This document shows, one piece after another, positions 51,900 to 62,000 of a stretch of DNA of 64,000 bases; position 1 is the first letter of the stretch; the number at the start of each line of letters is the position of its first letter. The notes under the pieces are model-generated. The model worked only from the letters and a program-made list of their open reading frames with translations. It ran no database searches and was not told the DNA's origin. The DNA is from Neovahlkampfia damariscottae. Taxonomy: Eukaryota; Heterolobosea; Selenaionea; Neovahlkampfiida; Neovahlkampfiidae. Location: contig JABLTG010000085.1 of the NCBI GenBank assembly GCA_016618085.1, positions 1-64,000 on the forward strand. The letters are read 5' to 3'. The position numbers and the translations under genes were made by a program.

Positions 51900-53240
51900 T
51901 TTCTTGCATAATTGTTTAATCTACAGTACAATTTACTAAATGTTTTTATAGTGAAAATATTTCTTTAAATAGAATAATCTCTCATTTCAATTTTCCTTTT
52001 TCAAAAATCATTTCCTCTAATGAACAGAATTGTAATAAAAAACAAATTTGGTAATAAATTTCTTTTTAATGAAGTTTTAATAATTTTCACATTCTTATTA
52101 CAAAAATCTTTTTGTATTATAATTTTTGACTAAACATCATTTAATATGTATATTAATATATTTTTGAATAATAAAATTAGAAAGTATATTAATATACCTT
52201 TGAGTTATTGTGGAGTGTGAGTTTTGAATAATTAATACTAATTTTTAAATTTTCTAATTTTTTTGAAAGTAGAATACATTGCTTTTAAACATTGTTAATT
52301 TATCTACATTTACTTTCTTTTTTAAAATTTTTGGTTAAAAGTAAAGCTAATTAATCTAAAATAACCAATCCCTTTATAAAAGTATAGAATCTTAAGAAAA
52401 CATTGAATTTCTTGTATTTCATGTTCATTGAGTTCTATATATCTATTATACATGAGCTTTGTTACTTTTTTTAATATATTTTCATTCATTTTAATTTTCA
52501 ATTTTTTTTTAGTAAGATTCAATGTGGTGAATTTCAAAAGTACAAATTTATCAAAATAAAATGATTTGTTTAAAGTTAATTGTATTGTGAAATCAAAATA
52601 TTTTGGTGTTTTTGTGATTGAAGAAAACTTATTTATATCATATAGCTTTGTTTTTAAAATAATTTCATCAAAATAAAAAAATTACAAGTTAAAAGAAAAT
52701 AAAGCTTCAAAAATGATTAATTTTTTGAAAAACTATTTTTTCATTAAATGTGTGTTAGTATTATATATTCTAACTTCTGAATAATCAACTTCAATATTGA
52801 ATGAATTTTGAATGAAAAATAAAGTTTCTTCTTTTTATGAATAAAAACAAAATCTGTAAGGTAAGATAACTTTGGAATTCTAAATGTATTTTAAATATAG
52901 TTATAAATAAGAATTTCTTCAATTGTATAATATATTCTCTAATTTATTTTGACCATTTATTTGTTTAGATATGCTTTCAATAAATGTTGTTGTTTCTTCA
53001 AAAAATTTTTGGTTTGCATAAAGAACAAATTTACTCAAGAATGTTTTTGAATTTGTTGATTATTCAAATAAGTTTCCTGAAATTTCAGACATCTTTTTCA
53101 TGGTATTGTCTAAAACACCAAACAATTTAAGTTGCTCCTCAGTGTTGTTATTCATTACAATTTGTTTCAAAGAACACCACTAATCAAAATCACAACCAGT
53201 CAAACACAATTATATCCCATAAATGTTTAATTTCTCTTCA
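51900..53240. other. Extremely A/T-rich stretch without recognisable genes
   Basis: About 1.3 kb consists of long A and T runs, scattered TATATTAATATA-like words and only short frames. I see no RNA gene, no repeat array and no host gene in it. One coding-like stretch at about 52915-53155 (minus, opening MNNNTEEQLKLFG) may be part of the fossil. Confidence 0.5.
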
Positions 53241-53249
53241 ATAACAGAA

Positions 53250-53323
53250 GCCGATATAGTTCAGTTGGTTAGAATGACGCGTTTACACCGCGTAGGTCTT
53301 GGGTTCAATCCCCAATGTCGGTA
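53250..53323 (+). tRNA. tRNA-Val (UAC)
   Basis: The 74-nt gene folds as a cloverleaf. The acceptor stem is GCCGATA/TGTCGGT, the D arm AGTTCAGTTGGTTAGAAT, and the anticodon stem ACGCG/CGCGT with loop TTTACAC, which gives anticodon TAC. The T arm is TTGGG/CCCAA with loop TTCAATC. The discriminator base is A at 53323, followed by a T-run that can terminate RNA polymerase III. There is no intron. G1 pairs with T72 as a wobble. Confidence 0.95.
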
Positions 53324-53339
53324 GTTTTTAGAATCTGGT

Positions 53340-53458
53340 ATATGAAAACTGTCTGCAAGTTGTGATACTTTTTGGAATTCATCACCTTCTCAAATTTGTT
53401 GCGAACTTTTTGACACAGAAAAAGACATTGTGGCTTTGGTTTGCTGCTTATCACTCAT
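53340..53458 (-). other. Short coding-like relic beside the tRNA-Val gene
   Basis: The minus strand from an ATG at 53458 reads MSDKQQTKATMSFSVSKSSQ and, after one TGA in frame, EGDEFQKVSQLADSF before reaching the tRNA. It looks like the first exon of a lost gene, but no family is recognised. The rest of 53324-53680 shows nothing else. Confidence 0.25.
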
Positions 53459-53680
53459 TTTTTATATTAACTTGAAAATTAGTTTTTTAAAAGAAAACAA
53501 CATTTCACTTTTGATTATAAATTGCTGGCTGAAAAAACGATTCAAAATGAAATGTATGTTGATTTTGCAAGAACTTCAAAATTACTTCAAGACAGTATAA
53601 GGGAATTTTTTGAATAGTTGCAAAAATTCATGGTCATTTGAAAATAGAGATTTGAAAGTCAAATGAACACTTTTTTCGAT

Positions 53681-56610
53681 TTATTTTTCCTTTTCATTGA
53701 ATTCAAATGACTTTCTCTCTCCAGCAAAATAAATAAAATCTTCCTGTTCGAAAAGACTTTTCTGGATGGTCAGATCTGTTTTCAATGAATTATCAAAGTT
53801 TAAACATTCAACAACACCATTTCCTTCTGTTGAGTAATACACTAATTTTCTCTCAATTTTTCCGTCTTTTTTCTTTAAACAGCACATCGCAATTGGTGAA
53901 ATACAGTATGATTTTATCTGAGCGATTTCTTTGATACCCTCTTGATTCAATGAGAAAAATAGCATTTCAGATCCTGAAGGATATACTAATTCAATAGTTT
54001 TTGTTTCTAGATTGCAAAATAATTGAATATCTCCTGTTGATTTTTTTTGTATTGGTTTAACTTCATTTTCAGCTTTGATATCTGAATAAAATAAATCTCC
54101 TGTTTTCCCATCGGAATACACTAGTACCAATTGTGATATTGAGGAATCGTAAACTGATTTCATAATTCCACCATTTGGTTTAGAGTTTGATAAAATCTTA
54201 TGAATCGGATTGGAATTATTCATTATCCAATAGTGAATATATCCATCTTTTCCTTCATACAAAAGTGCTGATTTTGAATATTTCTGATGAAAAACTGCTG
54301 ATAAATCACCGTTACATGGGTATTTTTTGAAAATTGAAGAATCTGTTCTCCAAGAACCATTCTCATTGAAAATGTAAAAAATGGAATTTTCAACCAAACA
54401 AAAAACAGCAGAATGAGACCTATTTGATTCATATACACCCGAAATTCGACTTCTAACTTTTCCAATGCTTTTGAATCTTTCAAAATTCCATTTTGAGTCA
54501 AAATAGCAATAAGAAAGATATCCCTCTTCATTGACAAAATAAACAGCACTGTGGTTATTTGACACTTCAAATATAGCTGAAATATCACCACTTGATGATG
54601 CTATCCTGTTGATATTCCAATCATCAATTTGAGGTTTTTTAAAGGCATGAAACAATGATCCATTTTTACTGAAGTAAACATCATCAGATCCTGTTGTGTC
54701 ATCATGAACAATATCACAAGAACCAATTCTCAACAATTGATCAAATGAAAAATGAAATGATTTTGACAATGAAAATAAATCAGTGTGAATATTCTCAGCA
54801 GTATTCCCTTTCTTGATTCTTCTGATTTGTTTCTTCAAATTTGACACATCAATGTTTTTTTCTTTAATCATTTTTTCCAACTCATCAACTAAAACCTTGT
54901 AACTTGAGATGTCGGTGCTATTTTGATTTTCAAATTTTTCTGAGAACATTCAGAAAATAATAAATTCTTACCAGTGTGAAGGTTGCAAATTTTCCAAAAA
55001 TCATGAAAAATTTGATCTTCAACAAAACTGTTAATGATCTTTTCTTTTGGATTGAAATCAAAATTTATGAAAAACTCTTTCTTCTGGTTGACTAATGTCC
55101 AAAATGAACATGTTGAATATTTCTTCTTCACCATTCCCTCAAATTCGGAATCAAATAAAAAGTTTCCAAATAGTCCAGACGAGGATTGTTCCAATAACAC
55201 TAATATAAACCCATAGTTAAACTCAAATTCGTTTGGGAATTGTGTCATAATTAGTAGAACGCAATCCAAGAATTGTCGAAAAATTGGAGATCTTTCACTT
55301 TCATTGTCTTTTGAAACAATTAAATTATTGCGAGACAGAAACATATGGCCAAATGATATCCATTCTCTTTCTATTAAAACTTGGAATCCTTCTAAAGTTC
55401 GATAATAAGGATCCAATAATATTTGTGATAGACCAACTACTTGAGGTGTTCGATCCCAGCCATCAGAACAATGAATCAGAACAGATACATTGTTTTTAAT
55501 ATGTGAAACAACTCTTATTGAAGCTTGAATTATACTAGATAATGATGAAACCCAGTATTTGAAATCCATTTCACTCAAATGTTTAAAGCACTTTGTGACG
55601 GAGTGTATATTGTCAATATTTTCAAAACTGATATTACTGTGTTTATACTTGGATACATTCTCAAAACCATACCCTTTTATGATATTTGCAGTTGCATTAA
55701 TTCTTGAAAAATATTTTAGTAAAATCGAAAGGATACAATGGGCGGCAGTCAATGAATTGGATTTTTGTTTTTGTCTCATCTCTTTCACAGTACTTTGAAA
55801 TTAATTCAACATCCAATTTGGAACTTTGTGTGAAACCAGAATTTGGTTGGCTATTATTTAAAATGGGAAAATTTACCTTGATCTTAACAATAAAACATCA
55901 TCATTTGATTTCCAACAAATGACAGGTAATCTTTGTTTACTTCTAAATAAAGATGCTTTTTTCAATTTTTCTTCATCGAATGCAATTGGGATTATAAAAT
56001 TATAAGGATAAGTTGGACAGATAAAATATTTTTGGTCTTGTGTGAATTGATTAAAAATTTTCCAATATTTTGAAGAATTAGTGAATCTATTTAAATCATT
56101 TTGCAGTAAATTGTTATTCTTTATCCACTCATTTGTTAAATATTCTTGTGTTAAATTATTTTCCTTGAGGAAATGTGATGAAAATTTGAACGCAAAAACA
56201 TCTTCAATTTTCTCCAAAAATATGTTTGAAAGCCATTCTGAAAATTCTACAACAGGATCTTTAAACTTAAAATAAACTGTTGATAAATCTTTTTTGACTA
56301 TTTTCACAACTTTTTCTTGAAGTTTTTCAATTGTTAAAACTTGAATATTTGGAATGGAATAATTGTTCTATTTTGTTAAAACATCAACTTTTGTTACTTT
56401 GGTTAAAATTTCCATCAAACTATTCGTATTTTTTTCAGATTTAAAGTATATTCTGAAATTTGTTACATACAGAGAACCAACTTCTTTGTATTTAAAATTT
56501 TGTAACTCTGAGTTTTGGAAGTGTTGATAGTTTTTTTGAACGTCATGGTAAAGAAAGGAAAGTGTTTCGCCAAAAAAACTTTTAAACTCTCGGTTTTCAC
56601 TTTCTTCCAT
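53681..56610 (-). CDS. Myotubularin phosphatase with C-terminal propeller-like region
   Basis: Five exons (56398-56610, 55877-56367, 55737-55850, 54972-55702, 53681-54939; introns of 26-34 nt) join in frame to 935 residues. A GRAM/PH-like N-terminus is followed by the myotubularin core: RLPVICWKSNDDVLLLRSSQP, FIDCRPLINATANIIKGYGFEN and the active site HCSDGWDRT, a CX5R loop of an active phosphoinositide 3-phosphatase. After a short coiled coil, the C-terminal 320 residues contain about five repeats of roughly 50 residues (GDISAIFEVSNNHSAVYF, GDLSAVFHQKYSKSALLY), which suggest a beta propeller of the PLL-lectin kind. That pairing is unusual for the family. Confidence 0.88.
55732..55978 (-). 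repeat. Inverted duplication, arm A (inside the myotubularin gene)
   Basis: These 247 bp, which cover the end of exon 2, the 26-nt intron, exon 3 and the first bases of the next intron, are repeated in opposite orientation at 56695-56941. I see one difference between the arms. The arms are 716 bp apart and could form a long hairpin in RNA or single-stranded DNA. Confidence 0.9.
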
Positions 56611-56653
56611 CAAAAAAGCTTGGTATTGGTCAAAGAAATCGACCAACCAAAAT

Positions 56654-56945
56654 ATGTCTCAATTTTCTTTTGAGACAGTGGTTGCATCAATCCTCGATGA
56701 AGAAAAATTGAAAAAAGCATCTTTATTTAGAAGTAAACAAAGATTACCTGTCATTTGTTGGAAATCAAATGATGATGTTTTATTGTTAAGATCAAGGTAA
56801 ATTTTCCCATTTTAAATAATAGCCAACCAAATTCTGGTTTCACACAAAGTTCCAAATTGGATGTTGAATTAATTTCAAAGTACTGTGAAAGAGATGAGAC
56901 AAAAACAAAAATCCAATTCATTGACTGCCACCCATTGTATCATTT
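56654..56945 (+). pseudogene. Myotubularin fragment in inverted arm B
   Basis: An ATG at 56654 opens MSQFSFETVVASIL, which runs directly into DEEKLKKASLFRSKQRLPV of the myotubularin gene and, across the copied intron, to IQFIDCHPL. The repeat arm itself is 56695-56941. Beyond it the frame enters unrelated sequence. The first 13 codons are not from the myotubularin at that position, so the start is chimeric. It lies head to head with the intact gene, 43 bp from its ATG. Keeping the intron shows DNA-level duplication, not retrocopying. No phosphatase activity is possible, because the active site is absent. Confidence 0.8.
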
Positions 56946-57132
56946 TAATATTAGGTACTGGAAAAGTTTCTTTAAAAACAGAACTATATGATGGAAACAA
57001 GCGGAACACCTTTTGGAAAATAATTTTTCAACACTTGAATGTTGAACACTCACTTGCATCTTTTCATGTTCAGAGTAATGGGATATGTTTATGGGATGTT
57101 TGTGATGTTAGTTCCCTTTATTATCAACTCAA

Positions 57133-57204
57133 GGGTGTTTAGCTCAGCGGTAGAGCAGTCGGCTGCAGTCCGATCGGTCCCTGGTTCAATTCCGGGAGTG
57201 CCCT
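57133..57204 (+). tRNA. tRNA-Cys (GCA)
   Basis: The 72-nt gene has acceptor stem GGGTGTT/AGTGCCC, D arm AGCTCAGCGGTAGAGC, anticodon stem TCGG/CCGA with loop CTGCAGT (anticodon GCA), T arm CCTGG/CCGGG with loop TTCAATT, and discriminator T as usual for tRNA-Cys. A TTTTTT run follows within 10 bp. No intron. Confidence 0.95.
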
Positions 57205-57320
57205 CAATTTTTTTGTGGTTCTTTTTACAAATTCATTGGAAAAAAACTATATTCTGATACAAACTTTAATCTCTTAAGACCAAAAATAAAAGTTTTAGGT
57301 TCAAAAAAAAAAAAAAAATT

Positions 57321-57500
57321 CACGTTTTAAAATTAGAAATTGGAGGAGCTGGTTGTAATGCTATACATAATATGGCCAAATCAAAATTAGGTGGAATGGA
57401 ATTTATTGCTTGCAATACGGACATTCAATCTTTAAATTATTCTGGTGCGTGTGAAAAAATCATTGATTGCTGATAATTAGTCTGCTGGGCAAGAAAAAGT
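57321..57500 (+). pseudogene. FtsZ gene fragment (N-terminal GTP-binding region)
   Basis: Translation from about 57321 gives VLKLEIGGAGCNAIHNMAKS, followed by LGGMEFIACNTDIQSLNYS. This is the first GTP-binding segment of FtsZ (GGGGxNAVxxM...GVEFIAxNTDxQAL). A likely 33-nt intron follows (about 57448-57480), after which the sequence soon reaches the stop of the convergent dehydrogenase. The tubulin signature GGGTGTG and the rest of the protein are missing, so it is a truncated piece. Eukaryotic FtsZ normally divides mitochondria or plastids, so the genome probably holds a complete copy elsewhere. It lies 117 bp after the tRNA-Cys gene. Confidence 0.75.
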
Positions 57501-57511
57501 AAAATTTAATT

Positions 57512-58556
57512 TCAATAAGAAACTCCAGTTAATTCTTCGGATAATTTCCATAATTTCTTTGCTTCTTCTTTGTTGTAAGCATAATCAATTGCTTTTGAAA
57601 TGTGTGAATTTTCCAAATATAAACCTCCTTTATCTTGTAATTCTTTTGATACAACAGCAAAAATAGTTGTAGCAGCTCCTTGTTCAACTGATTTCATGAA
57701 CAGTTGCAAAAATGGTAAAAACAAAAACGACCCTATTCTTATGATCCATGGAAAATCTCTTGTCAGTTCAGTTCCTGGTATAACTCCAGGATGTAAAGAA
57801 TTCACAGTTATTGGAATTGAATCTGATTTCAACAAATCATTCAATTCATTGGAGAATAAAATATTTGCTAATTTTGATTGTCCATAACTTCCAAGTCTGT
57901 TGTAACTATTTTCCCATAGAAAATCATCAAAATTAATTTTTTGTGAACCGAACTTGTGAGCATCTGAAGACAAGACAACAATTCTTCTTTCACCATCTGA
58001 TTTTTTCATTATTGGTAAAAGCAACATCGTTAATTTAAAATGTCCAAGATGATTAATTCCAATTTGATACTCAAAACCATCTTTTGTTGTTTCTCTTGTT
58101 GGATTCATCATCACACCTGCATTATTTATCAAATAATGTAATGGCAAATTCATTTTTTTAAATTTTTCAACAAAGTTATTAATTGATTCAGAGGAGCCTA
58201 AATCAATAGGAATATAATCAATTTTTGCATCTTGAACATTTTTTTCAATATAACTTTTTGCATCTTTTAACTTTTCAACGTTTCTTGCTGAAATAATCAC
58301 ATGAGCTCCAATTTTTGCCAACACTCGAGCTTTTTATTAAATATTTTGTTTTGATACCTGTTTCTAGTCCTATTCCAGTATTACTTCCAGTTATGATCAC
58401 TACTTTATTTTTGAGTGAAACTCCTTTGATTTGACTTTCAGCAGTACAACAAGAAGTATTTCCGTTGTTTCCTCGATTTATATATGGTACTATGTGTTGT
58501 GATGAAACATAAACCAAAATCAAGAAAAAAAGAAAGCAAACAACAATGACCAACAT
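57512..58556 (-). CDS. Short-chain dehydrogenase/reductase, retinol-dehydrogenase-like
   Basis: Exons 58358-58556 and 57512-58329 around a 28-nt intron give 338 residues. An N-terminal membrane segment (MLVIVVCFLFFLILVYVSS) anchors a classical SDR domain. The cofactor loop is TGSNTGIG, NNAG is present, the catalytic serine is in VVLSSDAH, and the catalytic Y-x3-K is YGQSK. The HPG motif after it (SLHPGVIPGTEL) is typical of the RDH11-14 and WWOX group. Substrate may be a retinoid, sterol or other lipid carbonyl. The start at 58556 is preferred because an inverted CCAAT box lies at 58571-58575; the longer frame would begin upstream of the box. Confidence 0.85.
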
Positions 58557-58613
58557 GAAAAATGAAAATGATTGGACAAAAGTGAAAGAAAGAAAAGAAC
58601 TATTCATAGCAGT

Positions 58614-58901
58614 TTATTGCAACTGACTTTTCAAATGGTCAACTGTTTTTAAAGAATTCAATATATTCAACACGCATTCACTTCTCTTCTCTTGAACAAA
58701 CCTGGATCCTTGAATAATGTCTAAAATACATAATTGTTTGGTTAATAGCTCATAAAATCTGAGTACTTTGAATTCAAAATCGTGGTAAACAGTATTTCCT
58801 TGACAAAAATCTTCCAAATCTTGAATGATGTTCTCTGATTCCAAGAATATTTCTTGAATGTTTTCCAAAGCGATTTGATCATCACGCGGATCGACTTCCA
58901 C
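58614..58901 (-). CDS. Possible small helical protein, start unresolved
   Basis: The frame encodes about 95 residues of regular heptad-like helix (QIALENIQEIFLESENIIQD, FKVLRFYELLTKQLCIL) and ends just after the dehydrogenase promoter. An upstream ATG at 58937 is in the same frame but separated by a TAG. A 15-nt intron there would be far shorter than any other here, so the start is unresolved. The composition looks like a subunit of a coiled-coil complex such as Mediator or BLOC, without firm identity. Confidence 0.35.
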   Translation of the reverse strand: MEVDPRDDQIALENIQEIFLESENIIQDLEDFCQGNTVYHDFEFKVLRFYELLTKQLCILDIIQGSRFVQEKRSECVLNILNSLKTVDHLKSQLQ

Positions 58902-59030
58902 CTAATCATCAACAACTATTCTTTCTTCTGGATTCATTTCCTTCAAATTGGGTAAGTTGAATGAAGAAACGCACTTATTGGTTGATCGGAATTTGTGGAA
59001 ATTTCTTTCGGAAATGAACAGTTTAAATTT

Positions 59031-62000
59031 TTATACCACATCAACAATTTCTGATTTACTTCTTCCAAAAACTTCAGGTGAATACATTTCTTCTGCTTTT
59101 GCTGGTGGAGCAATAAATTTACCTTTTGTTGTTGCACGGGCGAGGTATGAATAAGAATGAACTGAAGGATACAAATAAGTTGCAAAACTTTCAACTCTTT
59201 CATCACGAATATTTTGATGATTATACCATGTTGAATAATACCACCACCATGAGAAGGAATTGATTTTGTTGGATGAATCAGTTGATTTATTTTGACTTCC
59301 TCCAATTGGTAAATCTGGATTTAATGCTTCTAATCCTGCAGGTAAATAATCAACCAAAGCAACATGATATCTATATGATGTGTTTGTCATCTTGAGTTTT
59401 ACTTTCACCAAACAACCTTCTTGGAATCTCCAACTTCCGTCTTTATTTTGAACAACATCTTTTTCATTTGATACATGCTCATAAGTTCTTTCAACAATAA
59501 AACCATAATCCAAAGCTTCCAAGTGAAAGTCTTTTGGTGAATATGACATTCCAATTCTATAGTACAATCTCCCCTTTCCTTCTTTATTCAAAAGTAAGTC
59601 TAAATTGTCATTCAAATTTTCAGAGATATATTTCATTGGAATTTCAATTAAATTCTTTTCAGTGGAACGTCCTTTAAATTTTTGTTCACCAATGAATGAA
59701 TTAGTATCTCCACACCATAATTTTAACAAGAAATCAGGTTCTTCTTTTTCATAAATCTCAAAGTACTTCTTCATTGCTAAAAGAACATAACAATTTTCAC
59801 TTGTGGAACCCCATCTTCCATTCACACGTTTTTTCATCAAACCTTTAACAATTTTTGGAATCAAGGTATTTTTTGGTTCAACTTCAATCAAAGAATCCAT
59901 GATTATTGCATCAGTTCTTTGATTTGAATGCAACATTACCAATTGAGCATCATTATTTTCATATTTTGATGTTGAAAATGAAGCTGTTTCTGGTGTTTCA
60001 ATCACAGTTTGTGAAATTTTCTTCAAAAGAATTGGAATCAATTTTTCAGTTGGATCAGCATAATTAAATGAGACTAATAGCCATGCAATACTGTCCAATG
60101 AAGGATTTTCAGTTAAATCATAAATTTTTTTTGCTTTCTCATAAATTTGTATTTTGTCATATTTCATTAAAGTGAGTACATAAAGTGCAAACAAACGAAG
60201 TGAATATTTTGTACTTTTTGCCATGGTTGTTTCATTTTCCAGATATCTTTCAATATTGATCAAAAATGTTTTTGATTTTTGAAATGTATTGGAAGGTATT
60301 TCATATCCTTGATCAATACATCTTTGGAAACAATGCGCAACATGAATTGTTAAGAAAATATTTGGTTCTGATTTTGAGGTCCAAAATCCATATGATCCAT
60401 CAGGTCTTTGATTATTTTGAAGTTTCTTTATTCCTTTTGCTACATAAGACTTCAATGTTGATTTGCTTGGAATTCCTGGAGAAGAAAATGCATAAAGAAC
60501 GTTTTCAAGTGCAACAATTGATAAAATTTTGCTTGCAATTTGTTCTACACATTCAAATTTGTAGGAATATAAATAAATGAATGAATCAGTTAATGCTTGA
60601 ACTGCTGTTGAAGATGTTGTAACTTCAACACCTCCATATTGTGGGAACACATTTGGAGGTTTTGAAATTGGTTGAATAAAACTACCATTATCTATTTCAC
60701 CATAAGTTGCGAATGCTTCTGATGTTGATGGTGTAAAGATTGGAAATTCTTTTGTGATTGCATCTGCATGTTCCGTTCCAAGAACTTCAGCTCCAATTTG
60801 AAATCTACCAATTCCTGCATGTGTTGTTTCAATTGGATACTTGATAACCACTCTATTCTTTGATGGAATTGTGACATTTAAGTATTCAAATTTTTCAGGT
60901 GATTGAAGTTTTAAGTTTGTCAATTTAATAGTGAAATTCACATCAATTGTTTCAGTTGATTGATTTTGAAGGATGACTGGGAATGAACATTGATCTCCAA
61001 AATTTAAAAATCGAGGAGCTGATGGTCTAATTGATAATGGAAGATTAGCTACAATTGAAGATTCACCAATTCCAAATGAAGTAAATTTATGGGTTAAAAC
61101 CGCAGTTACTCTGTACTCTGTGAGGTTGTCAGGTAATTTGAATTTTAATTTAACTTTTCCAGATTTGTCTGTTATTCCAGAAGAAAATGCTGCAAGTGGA
61201 TTGAAATTTGTTCTTGCAGTTATTGGTTTGGAAATAGTTTTTTTTGGTGCATCACCTCTAGGCATGCCTCCTGATGTTGGTATAGACATGGATGATGCTT
61301 CAGTTCTAAAACTAAAAGATTCATCTTCAAGAAGCATTGATTGATTTTGAAGACTATCGATTCTTTCTCCTCTTTCCATCAGTTTATCAATATTGGAGAA
61401 CATAATATTTTTTGTTTCTTCAATTTGCATGGATAACATTTCCAATTTTGATGCTTGTACTAGACTTGACCAATCTTTGACGAAAATGTTTGATCTAATG
61501 GAGTTTCTTGTGTAACCTTGTGAATGTCCAGGATAAAACAATAATAAAGGATCTTCAATAGAATAAGATGTTAAAGATAATATGGCTTCATCAACGACAA
61601 TCAATGAAACATCAGAGTTTGCCACTGCTTTGCCTTCATGATCCAAAACACATACTTCAACTTCATTTTCTGATCCTGGACGACAAACTGTATTTTTTGG
61701 AGTAACTTTAGCTGTTAATTTGTGAATAAGGGGCGGAACTGATAAATAAAGAGAGCCTGATGCATAAGCAGGTTTTTTTGGTGCATCTTTCAAATTTTCA
61801 AGATTAAAATCCAGTCTGTAATCCGAAGAAACGATTTCAACATACACAGTAGGTCCAGGGATCATTTCTTCGCATATTGGGATTTTGAGGACTGAATGAC
61901 CTTCTGTCATTGTAAATCTTTTTTGAGAATGAACTCCTGATAAAAGTATTGTGTAGATTGCTTCAGCCTTAGAGTCATAAGGATGTTGGACATAAATTTG

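Larger units (their letters stand above)
49150..53240. mobile_element. AT-rich island holding a broken Polinton-type (Maverick-like) fossil
   Basis: Between the RhoGEF and the tRNA-Val gene the base composition shifts to even higher A/T and host-like genes stop. Recognisable parts are a retroviral-type (rve) integrase region on the minus strand (about 49.5-50.06 kb), a 321-residue frame on the plus strand (50157-51122), and several small coding-like stretches (49271-49369, 51298-51516, 51657-51863 and about 52915-53155, all minus). A Polinton or a related integrase-bearing virus-like element is the best fit. It is broken, with several breaks in the integrase region, and capsid genes are not recognised. 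The protein is still legible, so the copy is not ancient. Terminal repeats were not found by eye. Confidence 0.45.

Noticed and set aside
56368-56397. A 15-nt intron (GTTTTAACAAAATAG) in the myotubularin gene, as in ciliates with 15-nt introns
   Set aside because: A GT 15 bases earlier gives a normal 30-nt intron (GTAACA...ATAG) that keeps the frame and matches the window's intron style.
56975-57132. A possible GTPase or ATPase loop (GTGKVSLKT) after inverted arm B
   Set aside because: No further motif of any P-loop family follows, and the sequence soon reaches the tRNA-Cys gene. It was not enough to call a gene.
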